From positions 8,556,001-8,620,000 of the forward strand of contig NZ_CP133771.1 of the NCBI RefSeq assembly GCF_031348265.1: a stretch of 64,000 nt of DNA, read 5' to 3'. The position numbers and the translations under genes are program-made. This DNA is from Streptomyces collinus (lineage in GTDB: Bacteria > Actinomycetota > Actinomycetes > Streptomycetales > Streptomycetaceae). Within the stretch, counting starts at the first letter, position 1. Every line of letters begins with the position of its first letter. The notes under the pieces were generated by a model. The model worked only from the letters and a program-made list of their open reading frames with translations. It had not been told where the DNA came from and did no database searches. Of this stretch, positions 42,410 through 51,363 are shown one piece after another.

Positions 42410-43587
42410 CGGACATCCTCCCGACCCGAGAGGACCGCGCCCAGACGACGCAGCGAGCCGTTGTTGCCCGCGACGTGCTGGGAGACGCACCGGACGTCGC
42501 GCCAGCGGCGCTGCAACGGATGGGAGCTGTAGAGCCCCGAGCTGCCCGACAGCGTCATGAGTTCGTTGAGGAGCCGGATGCCCTCGTGGTGGATGTGCTG
42601 GTGGCCGCCGGTGTAGCCGAACCATTCACGCGCGGTGGGCTCCTCGCCCGCGAGCGCACGGTCCATGACGACGCGGCCGGTCTGCTCCAGCAGGGCGTTC
42701 AGTGCCGCCGTGCGGAGGTGCAGCTCGGCGAACTTCTCCTGGAACACCGGATCCTCCCCGATGACGACCCTGGGGTCGAACGCCGGCCGCTTGGTGGCGG
42801 CGAGTTCGGCCAGATCGTCCAGAGCGCCCTCCAGACAGCCGATGATGACGGCGTCGTGCGACGAGCCGGTGGCGGTGTACGGCAAACCGTAGAAGGGAGC
42901 GGGGATGTTGTTGCCGCCCACCAGCGGCCCCGTGAAGCGGTCGGGCACGAAGACGTCGTCCATCGTGAAGTCCGTGCTCTGAGTGGCGCGCAGACCCACG
43001 GCGTCCCACGTGTCGAGGAACGTGGCCTGCTCGGGGCGCACGAGCGCGACGCGCATGTCCGGGCGTCCGTCCGGGAGCGCAGGCGCACCCTCGACCACGA
43101 AACCGGCGAGCATCCAGTCCGGGGTGAACGACCCACTGGCCAGCGGCCAGCGCCCACTGAGGCGGTAGCCTCCCGCAACCCTGACCGCCCTGCCCTTGGG
43201 CGCTATCGCCCCACGGAGCATCAGGTCGGCGCCGTCGCCGAACACCTCGTTCGCGAGCGTCTCGTGGGGCAGCGAACGGACGAAGAACCAGGCCATCGAA
43301 GCAGCCTGAACGGTCCAGCCGGCGGACCCGTCGGCCCGCGAGATCTCCCGGACCACCCGAGCGCTCTCCACCAGGTCCAGCTGCTCGCCGCCCCATGCCC
43401 TGGGCAGGCTCATACGGAACACGCCGGCTTCGCGCAGAGCGGCGATGAGGTCCGCCGAGACGGCCCGGGCGGCCTCGGCCTCGGCGGAACGCGCCGCGAT
43501 CTCGGGCAGGTGGGCCCGGACGCGGCCCAGCACACGGTGGCCGGCCGCCTGGTCGGATGACGCGGTGGATTCGAGCAAGGTCGACAT
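42406..43587 (-). CDS. Acyl-CoA dehydrogenase-fold flavin monooxygenase (HsaA/HpaB-like)
   Basis: 393 residues. N-terminal helices (AGVFRMSLPRAWGGEQLDLV), a beta domain with RLSGRWPLASGSFTPDWML and VGLRATQSTDFTMDDVFVPD, and a C-terminal helix bundle ending in SSGLYSSHPLQRRWRDVRCV then SQHVAGNN, as in HsaA and other class-D aromatic hydroxylases. The usual catalytic Glu of acyl-CoA dehydrogenases is absent. It probably hydroxylates an aromatic ring or related compound with O2 and reduced flavin from its coupled reductase. Divergent from an AraC regulator about 250 bases away. Confidence 0.85.
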   Translation of the reverse strand: MSTLLESTASSDQAAGHRVLGRVRAHLPEIAARSAEAEAARAVSADLIAALREAGVFRMSLPRAWGGEQLDLVESARVVREISRADGSAGWTVQAASMAWFFVRSLPHETLANEVFGDGADLMLRGAIAPKGRAVRVAGGYRLSGRWPLASGSFTPDWMLAGFVVEGAPALPDGRPDMRVALVRPEQATFLDTWDAVGLRATQSTDFTMDDVFVPDRFTGPLVGGNNIPAPFYGLPYTATGSSHDAVIIGCLEGALDDLAELAATKRPAFDPRVVIGEDPVFQEKFAELHLRTAALNALLEQTGRVVMDRALAGEEPTAREWFGYTGGHQHIHHEGIRLLNELMTLSGSSGLYSSHPLQRRWRDVRCVSQHVAGNNGSLRRLGAVLSGREDVR

Positions 43588-43838
43588 GGTGGATCCCTGG
43601 ATGGTGGAGGTCACTGGAAGAGGAACGGGACACCGGCCGAGGTGGTCCGGGGTCACTGGTCGCATCATGTGGGGGGTGACGCAGGACCTGCTTGTGTCCG
43701 GGAGCACCGGTCATTTGTGTGGCTGAGAACACTTCCCGCGAGCCGGTTGCGGAATGCCCGCCGAGACTTACCATTCCTCACCAGGAGTGCCGTCCGAGCC
43801 CGTTCCGCGGGTTCCGGCACCGCCGGGAGGAGAACCGC

Positions 43839-44789
43839 ATGCCCCGGATCACGACGCCGAGCGAAGGCACGGCCATCGAGCGACTGGACTGCTGGCGGGA
43901 CGCCGTGAGCCGGAACCTCGTGCCCCTGGAGGTCCGGCCGCGCGAGAGCGCCGACTTCAGGGCGTCCCTGCACGCCGTGCGGGTCGGTCAGGTCCAGATG
44001 TCGGTCATCTCGGCCGAGCCGCACAGCATCGCGCGCACCCGCCGCCACATCGCCTCCGACGCACCCGACTACCTCCAGCTGACGGTGCAGCTCACCGGGC
44101 AGGGCGTGCTGACCCAGCGGGACCGCCAGGCCGAAGTGGGGCCGGGGGAACTGGTCGTGTACGACACGCGCCGTCCCTTCACCTACGACCTCCACCAGTC
44201 CCACACCGGTCTCGTGCTGATGTTCCCGCGGGCCATGCTGCCGTTGGCGGAGCGTGACCTGCTGCGTGTGACGGCGACTCCGGTGCCCTGCAACGACGGG
44301 CTCGGGCAGGTGGTCCTGCCGTTCCTGCACGGGCTGGCGCGGCAGATGGAACACCTGGAGTCCCGGGGCACGCCCCGGCTCGCCGACAACGTGATCGACC
44401 TGATCGGCACCCTGCTCGCGGAGCACGCGGACGGGGACCGCCGGGCCGGGGAGGCCGGCCCGGACCTGCTCACCGAGCGCGTCCTCGGCTACATGGAGCA
44501 GCGGCTCGCGGACCCCGGGCTGAGCCCCGAGGGCATCGCGGCAGTCCACCGCATCTCCCGCCGCTACCTGTACAAGTTGCTGGCGGCGCAGGGACACACG
44601 GTCTCGGGCTGGATCCGGGAACAGCGCCTCGCCCGGTGCCGACGTGACCTCACCGATCCGGCCCTGGACCATCTTCCGGTCGGTGCCGTAGGCGGGCGCT
44701 GGGGTTTCGCGGACCCGGCCCACTTCAGCCACGCCTTCAAGGCGGCGTACGGCATGAGCCCCCGGGAGGCGCGCGCGGCGCGTCGATGA
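43839..44789 (+). CDS. AraC-family transcriptional regulator
   Basis: 316 residues: an AraC-binding-like N-terminal domain (DYLQLTVQLTGQGVLTQRDR, GELVVYDTRRPFTYDL) and a C-terminal double helix-turn-helix (IAAVHRISRRYLYKLLAAQG and WGFADPAHFSHAFKAAYGMS + PREAR). ATG 43839 with GGGAGGAG 5 bases upstream. Divergent from the flavin monooxygenase/reductase pair and presumably activates it in response to the aromatic substrate. The next gene converges 2 bases away. Confidence 0.9.
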   Translation: MPRITTPSEGTAIERLDCWRDAVSRNLVPLEVRPRESADFRASLHAVRVGQVQMSVISAEPHSIARTRRHIASDAPDYLQLTVQLTGQGVLTQRDRQAEVGPGELVVYDTRRPFTYDLHQSHTGLVLMFPRAMLPLAERDLLRVTATPVPCNDGLGQVVLPFLHGLARQMEHLESRGTPRLADNVIDLIGTLLAEHADGDRRAGEAGPDLLTERVLGYMEQRLADPGLSPEGIAAVHRISRRYLYKLLAAQGHTVSGWIREQRLARCRRDLTDPALDHLPVGAVGGRWGFADPAHFSHAFKAAYGMSPREARAARR

Positions 44790-44791
44790 CG

Positions 44792-45658
44792 TCAGGCGGG
44801 CTGGTAGTCGAAGAACCCCTGTCCCGACTTGCGGCCCAGCAGGCCCGATTCGACCATGCGGCGCAGCAGCGGGGGAGGGGCGTACAGCGGCTCCCGGTAC
44901 TCCTCGTAGAGCGCTTCGCCTATCGCCGCCACGGTGTCCAGCCCGATGAGGTCGGCGAGGCGCAGCGGCCCCATGGGGTGCGCGCACCCGGCCGTCATGC
45001 CCGTGTCGATGTCCTCCGCCGTCGCCGTGCCGGAGGCGACCATGCGCACCGCGGCCAACAGGTAAGGGATCAGCAGGGAGTTCACCACGAAGCCCGCGCG
45101 GTCCTGCGCGACGATGGTTCTCTTGCCCAGGACGTCTTCAGCGAAGGCCCGCACGCGCAGCTCGGTGCTCTTCGAGGTGTGCAGTGAGGGGACGATCTCC
45201 ACCAGTGGCAAGACGGGGACCGGGTTGAAGAAGTGCAGGCCGATCACCGTCTCCGGACGGCCGGCGGCGGCCGCGAGCCGGGCGATGGGGATCGACGAGG
45301 TGTTGCTGGCCAGTACGGCCGCCGGGTCCGTGACGATGTCGCCCAGCTGTCGGAACAGTGCCGTCTTGGCCTGCTCGTCCTCGACGGCCGCCTCGATGAC
45401 CAGGTCCGCCCCGCCCAGGCGGGAGAGGTCCCCGGTGACCGAGATCCCGGCCAGGGCATGGGCGCGGTCCTCGGAGGTGACGGCGCCGCGCTTCTCCGCC
45501 TTCAGCAGGGAGTCCGCCACGCCGGCCAGTCCGGCCCGGGCCCTGTCCTCGGTCACGTCGCACAACGTGACGTGCAGCCCGGCGCGGGCACACACCTCGG
45601 TGATGCCTCTGCCCATCTGGCCCGCGCCCACGACGCCCACGTGTTTGATCTCTGTCAT
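44792..45658 (-). CDS. 3-hydroxybutyryl-CoA dehydrogenase-type enzyme
   Basis: 288 residues. The NAD fold begins GVVGAGQMGRGITEVCARAG; catalytic-region marks are NTSSIPIARLAAAAGRPE, GLHFFNPVPVLPLVEIV (His of the catalytic dyad) and CAHPMGPLRLADLIGLD then TV, ending GRKSGQGFFDYQP. It oxidises short 3-hydroxyacyl-CoAs to 3-keto forms, the step after hydration of crotonyl-CoA, so it fits the glutaryl-CoA dehydrogenase operon nearby although it is transcribed separately. GGCGGAGG ribosome site upstream. Confidence 0.92.
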   Translation of the reverse strand: MTEIKHVGVVGAGQMGRGITEVCARAGLHVTLCDVTEDRARAGLAGVADSLLKAEKRGAVTSEDRAHALAGISVTGDLSRLGGADLVIEAAVEDEQAKTALFRQLGDIVTDPAAVLASNTSSIPIARLAAAAGRPETVIGLHFFNPVPVLPLVEIVPSLHTSKSTELRVRAFAEDVLGKRTIVAQDRAGFVVNSLLIPYLLAAVRMVASGTATAEDIDTGMTAGCAHPMGPLRLADLIGLDTVAAIGEALYEEYREPLYAPPPLLRRMVESGLLGRKSGQGFFDYQPA

Positions 45659-45880
45659 GTGTTCCTCCGCCTGTCCCTCGGTCGGGCGGCGGCCGCCGGT
45701 CGCCGCCACGGTGTGTGCCGCCGCATCGAGCGTAGGCCCGACACATCCCCTCTGACCTGCGTGAACAGTGCGCAATCCGCGTACAAACGTGCGTCGGTCG
45801 AGAGGGCTCGGACAGCAGGCTGTCGAGGCATGCCGAAAGGGCGTCCGGCCCGTGCCGGACGCCTGAAGGGGGTCGACGCC

Positions 45881-46786
45881 TCAGGCTGTCGCCGTTGCGG
45901 CGGCGGCCTCCCGCAGCCGGCGGATCACGGCGCGCACCGCGGGCGAGGCCTCCCCTGTGCGGTAGGCGCCGACCAGCCGGGTGGTCGGCGCCACGTCGGC
46001 CAGCGGACGGAAGGCCACTCCGGGGATCTGGACGCGGCGCAGCGAATCGGGCACGAGGGCCACCCCGAGACCGCCGCCCACCATGGTCAGAGCCGCGATG
46101 AAGTCCCGCACCGGGGGAGCGCACCGGGGACTGAACCCGCCTTGCTCCGCCACTTCGAGGATCTGGTCGCGGCAGCCGTACTCCTCGTCGAAGTGCGGGG
46201 CCACGAAGCACTCGTCGCGCAGTTGTGCCGCCGGAACGGCGTCGTACGCCGCGAGTGGCGCCCCGGCAGGCAGCGCCAGGACGACCTGCTCGGTGAGCAG
46301 ACAGGTCGCCGTGACCTCGGGTGGGTACTCCGGCCTGAAGCGCAGGAAGCCGACGTCGATGTCTCCGCCGGCCAGCGCCTCCAGTTGGGCAGGCGTCTCC
46401 AACTCCCGTACCTGCACCGTCAGTTCGGTACCAGGGGCCGCGCAGCGGGTGAGGACGTCGGTCAGCACCCCGGAGAACGCCGCGGAGGCGACGTACGCGA
46501 TCTGCGCGTGTCCCAGCTCCCCGCGACCGGCGCGCCGGCCCACCGCCTCGGCCCGGGCGGCCTGGGCGAGGGTCAGCCGCGCCTCTTCGAGGAACAGCCG
46601 TCCGGCACTGGTCAGGGCCGGGCGGGTCCGCCGCCCGCGGTCGACGAGCCGCACACCCAGGTGCGACTCCAGCGCCCTGATCTGGGCGCTGAGCGCCGAC
46701 GGGGCGAGATGCAGACGGTCCGAGGCCCGGGCGAAGTGCAGTTCCTCCGCGACGACGACGAACGACTCCAGCCAGCGCAGTTCCAC
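45881..46786 (-). CDS. LysR-family transcriptional regulator
   Basis: 301 residues. Winged helix-turn-helix at 1-60 (LRWLESFVVVAEELHFARAS, DRLHLAPSALSAQIRALESHLG) and a periplasmic-binding-like effector domain (IAYVASAAFSGVLTDVLTRC, DIDVGFLRFRPEYPP). It lies downstream of the dehydrogenase-dioxygenase-enolase genes on the same strand with an 87-base gap and could be their own regulator or respond to a pathway intermediate. Confidence 0.9.
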   Translation of the reverse strand: MELRWLESFVVVAEELHFARASDRLHLAPSALSAQIRALESHLGVRLVDRGRRTRPALTSAGRLFLEEARLTLAQAARAEAVGRRAGRGELGHAQIAYVASAAFSGVLTDVLTRCAAPGTELTVQVRELETPAQLEALAGGDIDVGFLRFRPEYPPEVTATCLLTEQVVLALPAGAPLAAYDAVPAAQLRDECFVAPHFDEEYGCRDQILEVAEQGGFSPRCAPPVRDFIAALTMVGGGLGVALVPDSLRRVQIPGVAFRPLADVAPTTRLVGAYRTGEASPAVRAVIRRLREAAAATATA

Positions 46787-46873
46787 CGGTACCTCCGTCG
46801 TGCTGGGATCACCCCGCGGCGGCGTCAGGGCAGAACAGGACCGCCGCGGGGCGAGTATGGGGCAGCTACGGGT

Positions 46874-47983
46874 TCAGGGGATCACGACGTAGTTGCTGAA
46901 TCCACCGTCGAGATCCGTCACCCGTCCTGAGATGGCTTCGTTGACCTCGGACAGCGGGAAGGGCTTGGTGATCAGGTACGACAGGTCCAGGGCTCCGGTC
47001 GCCACCATGTCGGCGACCTCCTGGCCCTGCGCGGTGCTGAACCAGTTGGAGCCGATCAGCTGGACCTGCTCGTCCATGAGCCACTTCACGTCCACGGGCA
47101 GCCGGTCGGCCACCCCGCCGACGTTGACGACCCTGCCGCCCCGGCGGACGCCCTGCATGGAGTCGAGCATCGTCTCCACCGGAGCCTTGGCGCCGAGCGC
47201 ACTGATCACGAAGTCCGCCCCCTCGCCGCCGGTGCGGGACTTGGCCCACTCCCCGGTGGAGCCCTCGCCCAGCCGCATGACCTCGATCCGGTCCGGAGCC
47301 AACTCCTTGACCCGCTTCAGGAGTTCCTCGTTGCGGCCGGTGCCGAGAACCCTGGAGACGCCGGAGGCCAGCGCGAGGAGAGTGGAGGCCACACCGAGTG
47401 TGCCCGTGATTCCGTCGATCAGCGCGACCTGGCCGGGGGCGGCCGCGGCGTTCTTGAGGGCGCCGTAGGAGGTTCCGATGTAGCCGAGCTTGCCGGCCTG
47501 CTCGAACGTCATGTTGTCGGGGATGTTGACGATCGCGTGCTGCGGCGCGGTCATGTACTCGGCGAAACCGCCGTAGGGGTAGAGGTCGAAAATCCGCTGG
47601 CCGTCGCGGGAGGTGCTGAAGTAGCCGTTCAGGGTGAAGTAGCGGCATCGGCTGAGTTCGCCGCCGCGGCACACCTGACAGCTGCCGCAGGACCGCAGCG
47701 GGCTCACATAGACCCGGTCGCCGGGCTTGGTGTTGAGCACCGCATCGCCGACCGCCTCGACCACACCCGCCGGGTCGAGACCGAAGATCGCGGGGAGCTG
47801 GGGCAGCGGCTGATGCGGGTACCACGTAGGCCAGTTGTTGATCACATTGGCCATGTTCGGCACGATTCCGCATGCCTTGACCCGCACCAGCACGTCGGTC
47901 GGCCTCGGGGTGGGCACGTCGACCGTGTCCACCGACATCGGCGCACCGAGTTCGTGCAGTCGCGCGGCGAGCATTTTCGCCAT
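46874..47983 (-). CDS. Zinc-type medium-chain alcohol dehydrogenase
   Basis: 369 residues. Substrate domain with a Cys at the catalytic zinc position (VKACGIVPNMANV), structural zinc site CGSCQVCRGGELSRC, and a Rossmann half with ALIDGITGTLGVAS and VLGTGRNEE. The usual CGxCGTD and the second catalytic His are modified (GIVPNM, FAEYMTAP), so substrate or chemistry may differ from classical alcohol dehydrogenases. 41 bases downstream of the CMD-family gene and likely in one operon with it. Confidence 0.85.
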   Translation of the reverse strand: MAKMLAARLHELGAPMSVDTVDVPTPRPTDVLVRVKACGIVPNMANVINNWPTWYPHQPLPQLPAIFGLDPAGVVEAVGDAVLNTKPGDRVYVSPLRSCGSCQVCRGGELSRCRYFTLNGYFSTSRDGQRIFDLYPYGGFAEYMTAPQHAIVNIPDNMTFEQAGKLGYIGTSYGALKNAAAAPGQVALIDGITGTLGVASTLLALASGVSRVLGTGRNEELLKRVKELAPDRIEVMRLGEGSTGEWAKSRTGGEGADFVISALGAKAPVETMLDSMQGVRRGGRVVNVGGVADRLPVDVKWLMDEQVQLIGSNWFSTAQGQEVADMVATGALDLSYLITKPFPLSEVNEAISGRVTDLDGGFSNYVVIP

Positions 47984-48024
47984 TGAAATACTCCTGAAGT
48001 GATGAGCCGTACGGTGCCGAAAAC

Positions 48025-48576
48025 CTAAGAATTGGCGAACGGGTCCGGATAATTGTCTTCGAGGTCGATGCCCAACAGTCCCATGATGCGGACGCCGGAG
48101 TTGTACCAGGCGATGGACAACGACAGTTCGACCATCTGCCGGCTCGTCAGATGCGCGGCCGCGGCCTGCCAGGTCTCCTCCGCGACGTCGACCCGGAGGG
48201 TGGACTCCCTGGCGAGCCGCATGACCGCCTTCTCCATGTCGTCGAACAGACCGGAATGCTCGAAGTCGGCCACCGCCGCAAGCTGTTCCTCGGTGAGCCC
48301 GGCCTTGAGGCCGTGCGACTGATGATGGGCGACCTCGTACGCCGACCGGGTGGCGTGCCCCACGGTCAGGATCGCCAGTTCGCGCAGCTTGGGGCTGAGA
48401 TCAGCGGCCCGCAGCGAGTTGGCGTAGGTCAGGAAGGCGTCCAGCTGGGTGGGCGCGTGGGTGAGGGCGAGGAAGATGTTCGCCGTCGGGACCTTGCGTT
48501 CGGTCTCCAGCCGGTCGTACAGCGGCTTCAGCGACTCGTCCGCGTCCTCGCGGCGCAGATAGGGAACTCGTGCCAT
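48025..48576 (-). CDS. Carboxymuconolactone decarboxylase/AhpD-family protein
   Basis: 183 residues of the all-helical CMD fold: LSPKLRELAILTVGHATRSA, YEVAHHQSHGLKAGLTEEQL and SLSIAWYNSGVRIMGLLGID. The AhpD CxxC is absent, so peroxidase activity is unlikely; the two His in EVAHHQSHG match decarboxylase-like members. A role in lactone or hydroxy-acid conversion within the catabolic operon is plausible. Start 48576 with GGAGACGCC upstream; 33 bases after the dioxygenase gene. Confidence 0.85.
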   Translation of the reverse strand: MARVPYLRREDADESLKPLYDRLETERKVPTANIFLALTHAPTQLDAFLTYANSLRAADLSPKLRELAILTVGHATRSAYEVAHHQSHGLKAGLTEEQLAAVADFEHSGLFDDMEKAVMRLARESTLRVDVAEETWQAAAAHLTSRQMVELSLSIAWYNSGVRIMGLLGIDLEDNYPDPFANS

Positions 48577-48609
48577 GGCGTCTCCTTGGGGGGCGGTGCG
48601 GGCGGAAGG

Positions 48610-49614
48610 TCAGGGAAGGGGCTGTTCCAGCAGGAACCGCTCCAGCGACATCGGATTCGGCTGCTCGGCCGGCGGAATCCGCGGCGCGCCGACGAACGGC
48701 GACGCCTCGAAGTACCACTTCTCCAGGGCCGGGAGCCCCCAGCGCACGTTGGTGCTCAGCGATGCCGCGTCCCAGCGCACCGGCTCGACCTCGGTGTCGA
48801 TCGTCTGGTAGTGGCTGTTGAAGACCTCGACCCGGTGGCCGTCGGGGTCGCGGAGGTACGCGAACAGCATCCCGCCGGGGCCGTGCCGCCCGGGGCCTCG
48901 CTCGACCCCTTCGCCGTAGCCGAGGATGCCCGCCCAGTCGCACGCGGTGAAGATGTCGCGGCTCTCCGAGACGGTGTAGGCGAAGTGGTGCAGCGCCGGC
49001 CCGGTGTTCTCGACGATCGCCAGGTCGAGGCAGGTGCCCTTGCGGTACATGAACGCGCTCAGCAGCTTGTCGCCGTGCTCCAGGTACTCCGAGTTGCGAA
49101 AGCCCAGCTCACTGTAGAAGGCGCACAGCTCATAGGCGTCGGGCGCGAAGGTCTGGTAGTGGTCCAGCCGCTGCGCGTGGGCGCCCTTGTACTGCTGGAA
49201 GTCGATGTGCAGCCGCGGCCGGGTCTCCATGTGCGCGCACAGTTCGAGCGGCGTACCGACGGGGTCACTGACGTGCAGGGTGCGGCCCTGGTACGGGACG
49301 TCCACCCACTCGGCGGGCAGGCCACGATCGCGGAACCAGGCGTACGCGATATCGAGGTCCTCGTCGAAGAACACCCGGAAGCCGATCCTCTTGCACGCGC
49401 CCGCGCCCTCTTCGTCGAGCTCCAGGACGAGGCTGTGGTGGCAGGCCTCGGCCAGGCCGCGCAGGTAGCAGGTGCGCTCGTCCTCGTCGCTGACGACCAG
49501 CCCCAGGGCGTTCACGTAGAAGTTCCGGCTCTCGGCCAGATCGGCGACGGTGAGCCGGACGTGGCTCGCGCGGGTGATATTGAAACTCGGGCGCAGATTG
49601 ACGGGTGGCAGCAT
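48610..49614 (-). CDS. HpaD-like extradiol (VOC) catechol dioxygenase
   Basis: 334 residues with two VOC repeats. Metal ligands of homoprotocatechuate 2,3-dioxygenase are matched: His152 (AQRLDHYQTF), His209/210 (ALHHFAYTV) and Glu263 (GHRVEVFN), as is the signature ERGPGRHGPGGMLFAYLRDP. The enzyme would cleave a catecholic ring next to its hydroxyls using Fe(II) or Mn(II) and O2. It sits between the enolase-like and CMD genes. Start 49614 has GGAGAC before it. Substrate probably a side-chain-bearing catechol, not proven. Confidence 0.88.
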   Translation of the reverse strand: MLPPVNLRPSFNITRASHVRLTVADLAESRNFYVNALGLVVSDEDERTCYLRGLAEACHHSLVLELDEEGAGACKRIGFRVFFDEDLDIAYAWFRDRGLPAEWVDVPYQGRTLHVSDPVGTPLELCAHMETRPRLHIDFQQYKGAHAQRLDHYQTFAPDAYELCAFYSELGFRNSEYLEHGDKLLSAFMYRKGTCLDLAIVENTGPALHHFAYTVSESRDIFTACDWAGILGYGEGVERGPGRHGPGGMLFAYLRDPDGHRVEVFNSHYQTIDTEVEPVRWDAASLSTNVRWGLPALEKWYFEASPFVGAPRIPPAEQPNPMSLERFLLEQPLP

Positions 49615-49673
49615 GGGGTCTCCGTGCTCCGATCGGCTCTGTATTTCGATGACTGTAATACTTCGAACTGTTT

Positions 49674-50984
49674 TTACGGCTCGGTCGTGGAAGACCCGGA
49701 ATCGGAGAATGTGAACGCGGACCATCCGCTGAATTCCGCGGATTCGCCGAGGGACTCCTCGATGCGCAGAACCTCGTTCCACTTGGCCATGCGCTCGGAG
49801 CGGGTGAACGAGCCCACCTTGAGCTGTCCCGCGTCCCAGCCGACGCTGAGATGGGCGATGGTGACGTCCTCGGTCTCACCGGACCGGGCCGAGACGATGG
49901 TGCCGAAGCCGGCGTCCTTCCCGGCCCGCAGTGCCTGGTACGCCTCCGTGACCGTGCCGGCCTGGTTCGGCTTCACGAGGACGGCGTTGGCGGCCCCGCC
50001 GGTGGCCGCGGCCTCCACCCGCTTGGCATTGGTGACCAGGTAGTCGTCTCCGATCACCTGGCAGTGGTGGCCGTGGCGCCGGGTGAACTCCACCATGCCG
50101 TCGGTGTCGTCCTCGCCCACCGGATCTTCGACGGAGAGGATCGGATACTGCTCGATCCAGCCGCCCAGCATGTCGATCAGCGCCGTGGTGTCCAGCGTGC
50201 GGTCGTCCAGCGCCAGCGTGTACCGGCCGCCGCTGCCGAATTGCGAGGCCGCGATGTCCAGCGAGATGCCGACCTGCGTCGAGGGGTCGAAGCCGGCCTT
50301 CTCGATCGCCCGGGTGAGCGTTTCGAGGGCCTCCTCGTTGGAGTCGAAGGCGGGCCAGAAGCCGCCCTCGTCGGCCACACCCTGGGCCTTGCCGGCCTGG
50401 CGCATCAGACTGCCGGCCGCCCGGTAGATCTCCGCGGTCCAGTCGAGAGCCTCGGAGAAGCTGCCCGCCGCAGGACACATGACCATGAAGTCCTGTACGT
50501 CGACGCGACGGTCCGCATGGGCACCGCCGCCGAAGATCTGGATCTCCGGCAGCGGGATCCGGACCGGCCGTTCGCCCGCCAGGTGCTGCCACAGCGGTAC
50601 CCCCTGCGACGCCGCGGCGGCGTGCAGGACCGCCATGGACGTGGCGACGATCGCGTTGCCGCCGAGGCGGCTGCGGTCGGGAGTTCCGTCGAGGTCGACC
50701 AGGATCCGGTCGACGGCCTCCTGGTCGCTCGCGTCGCGGCCCAGGAGTGCGGGAGCGATCTCGTGGTTCACCGAACCGACCGCCCGCTGGACGTCCAGCC
50801 CGCCGAAGCGGCTGCCGCCGTCACGCAGGTCGAGCGCCTCGCCCTGGCCCGTCGACGCGCCGGCCGGCGCGATGGCCCGGCCGATCGCGCCGTCCGCCAG
50901 GTGCGCTTCGACCTCCACGGTGGGGCGCCCGCGGGAGTCCCACACCCGGCGGCCATAGAGCTCGGCGATCCGCGCGTCTGTCAT
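49674..50984 (-). CDS. Divergent enolase paralogue with altered active site
   Basis: 436 residues, clearly enolase fold: YGRRVWDSRGRPTVEVEA, GAHADRRVDVQDFM (His156), ADEGGFWPAFDSNEE (Glu206), Asp243, Glu286 in SVEDPVGEDD, IGDDYLVTN, Lys338 in LVKPNQAGT and Lys389. Unlike true enolases the mobile-loop Ser of PSGASTG is Ala (APAGASTG, Ala41), the active-site His of VSHRSGET is Ala (VSARSGETED, Ala366), and the Glu of QEFM is Asp (Asp165). It therefore probably acts on another phosphorylated acid rather than 2-phosphoglycerate. First gene of a four-gene operon, with a LacI-type operator about 120 bases upstream. Confidence 0.85.
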   Translation of the reverse strand: MTDARIAELYGRRVWDSRGRPTVEVEAHLADGAIGRAIAPAGASTGQGEALDLRDGGSRFGGLDVQRAVGSVNHEIAPALLGRDASDQEAVDRILVDLDGTPDRSRLGGNAIVATSMAVLHAAAASQGVPLWQHLAGERPVRIPLPEIQIFGGGAHADRRVDVQDFMVMCPAAGSFSEALDWTAEIYRAAGSLMRQAGKAQGVADEGGFWPAFDSNEEALETLTRAIEKAGFDPSTQVGISLDIAASQFGSGGRYTLALDDRTLDTTALIDMLGGWIEQYPILSVEDPVGEDDTDGMVEFTRRHGHHCQVIGDDYLVTNAKRVEAAATGGAANAVLVKPNQAGTVTEAYQALRAGKDAGFGTIVSARSGETEDVTIAHLSVGWDAGQLKVGSFTRSERMAKWNEVLRIEESLGESAEFSGWSAFTFSDSGSSTTEP

Positions 50985-51106
50985 GGCGGTGCAACCTTTC
51001 GGAGTTCGGACGATCGGGGCGCCGGGCGGCACCTGTGCCGGTCCTCCAGAAGGAGGAGGGGCGCCCCCGCAGCCGGAGGCATGTTCATCCGCTGCGGCTC
51101 ATAGCG

Positions 51107-51120
51107 TGCTATCGATAGCG
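51107..51120. promoter_or_regulatory. LacI-type operator site A (enolase operon)
   Basis: TGCTATCGATAGCG, thirteen of fourteen bases of the shared palindrome TGCTAWCGWTAGCA. On the minus strand it lies just downstream of a TTGACA (51151-51146), so it could block the enolase operon promoter. Confidence 0.75.
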
Positions 51121-51221
51121 CAATCGTGCGAACCGACGGTGGTTCTGTCAAGAGGTGAGTCGCGCCGCAATGCGCACTTGCCTTGCCGATCTGCGTCGCT
51201 CTTGGTCCTGCCGGAAGTCAA

Positions 51222-51235
51222 TGCTATCGTTCGCA
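51222..51235. promoter_or_regulatory. LacI-type operator site B (FMN reductase promoter)
   Basis: TGCTATCGTTCGCA, one to two mismatches from the consensus, about 130 bases before the FMN reductase start on the plus strand. The weaker half may mean lower affinity. Confidence 0.6.
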
Positions 51236-51363
51236 CAACCCGTCATGAGACTGGGACGCTGCGGAAGAGACTCCGGCGAGCCCGCGCTGTCCTGGACGGA
51301 CGGACAGCACAGGCAGCGCGGGTTCGCCGGGCCAGGCCGCGGCCGACAGGAAAGCGAGTCCTC

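Noticed and set aside
49674..50984. Housekeeping glycolytic enolase
   Set aside because: Two key residues are changed and the neighbours are catabolic; the true eno gene should lie elsewhere.
49674..50984. Carboxyphosphonoenolpyruvate synthase (PhpH-type) of phosphinothricin synthesis
   Set aside because: No PEP mutase or other phosphonate genes are in the window.
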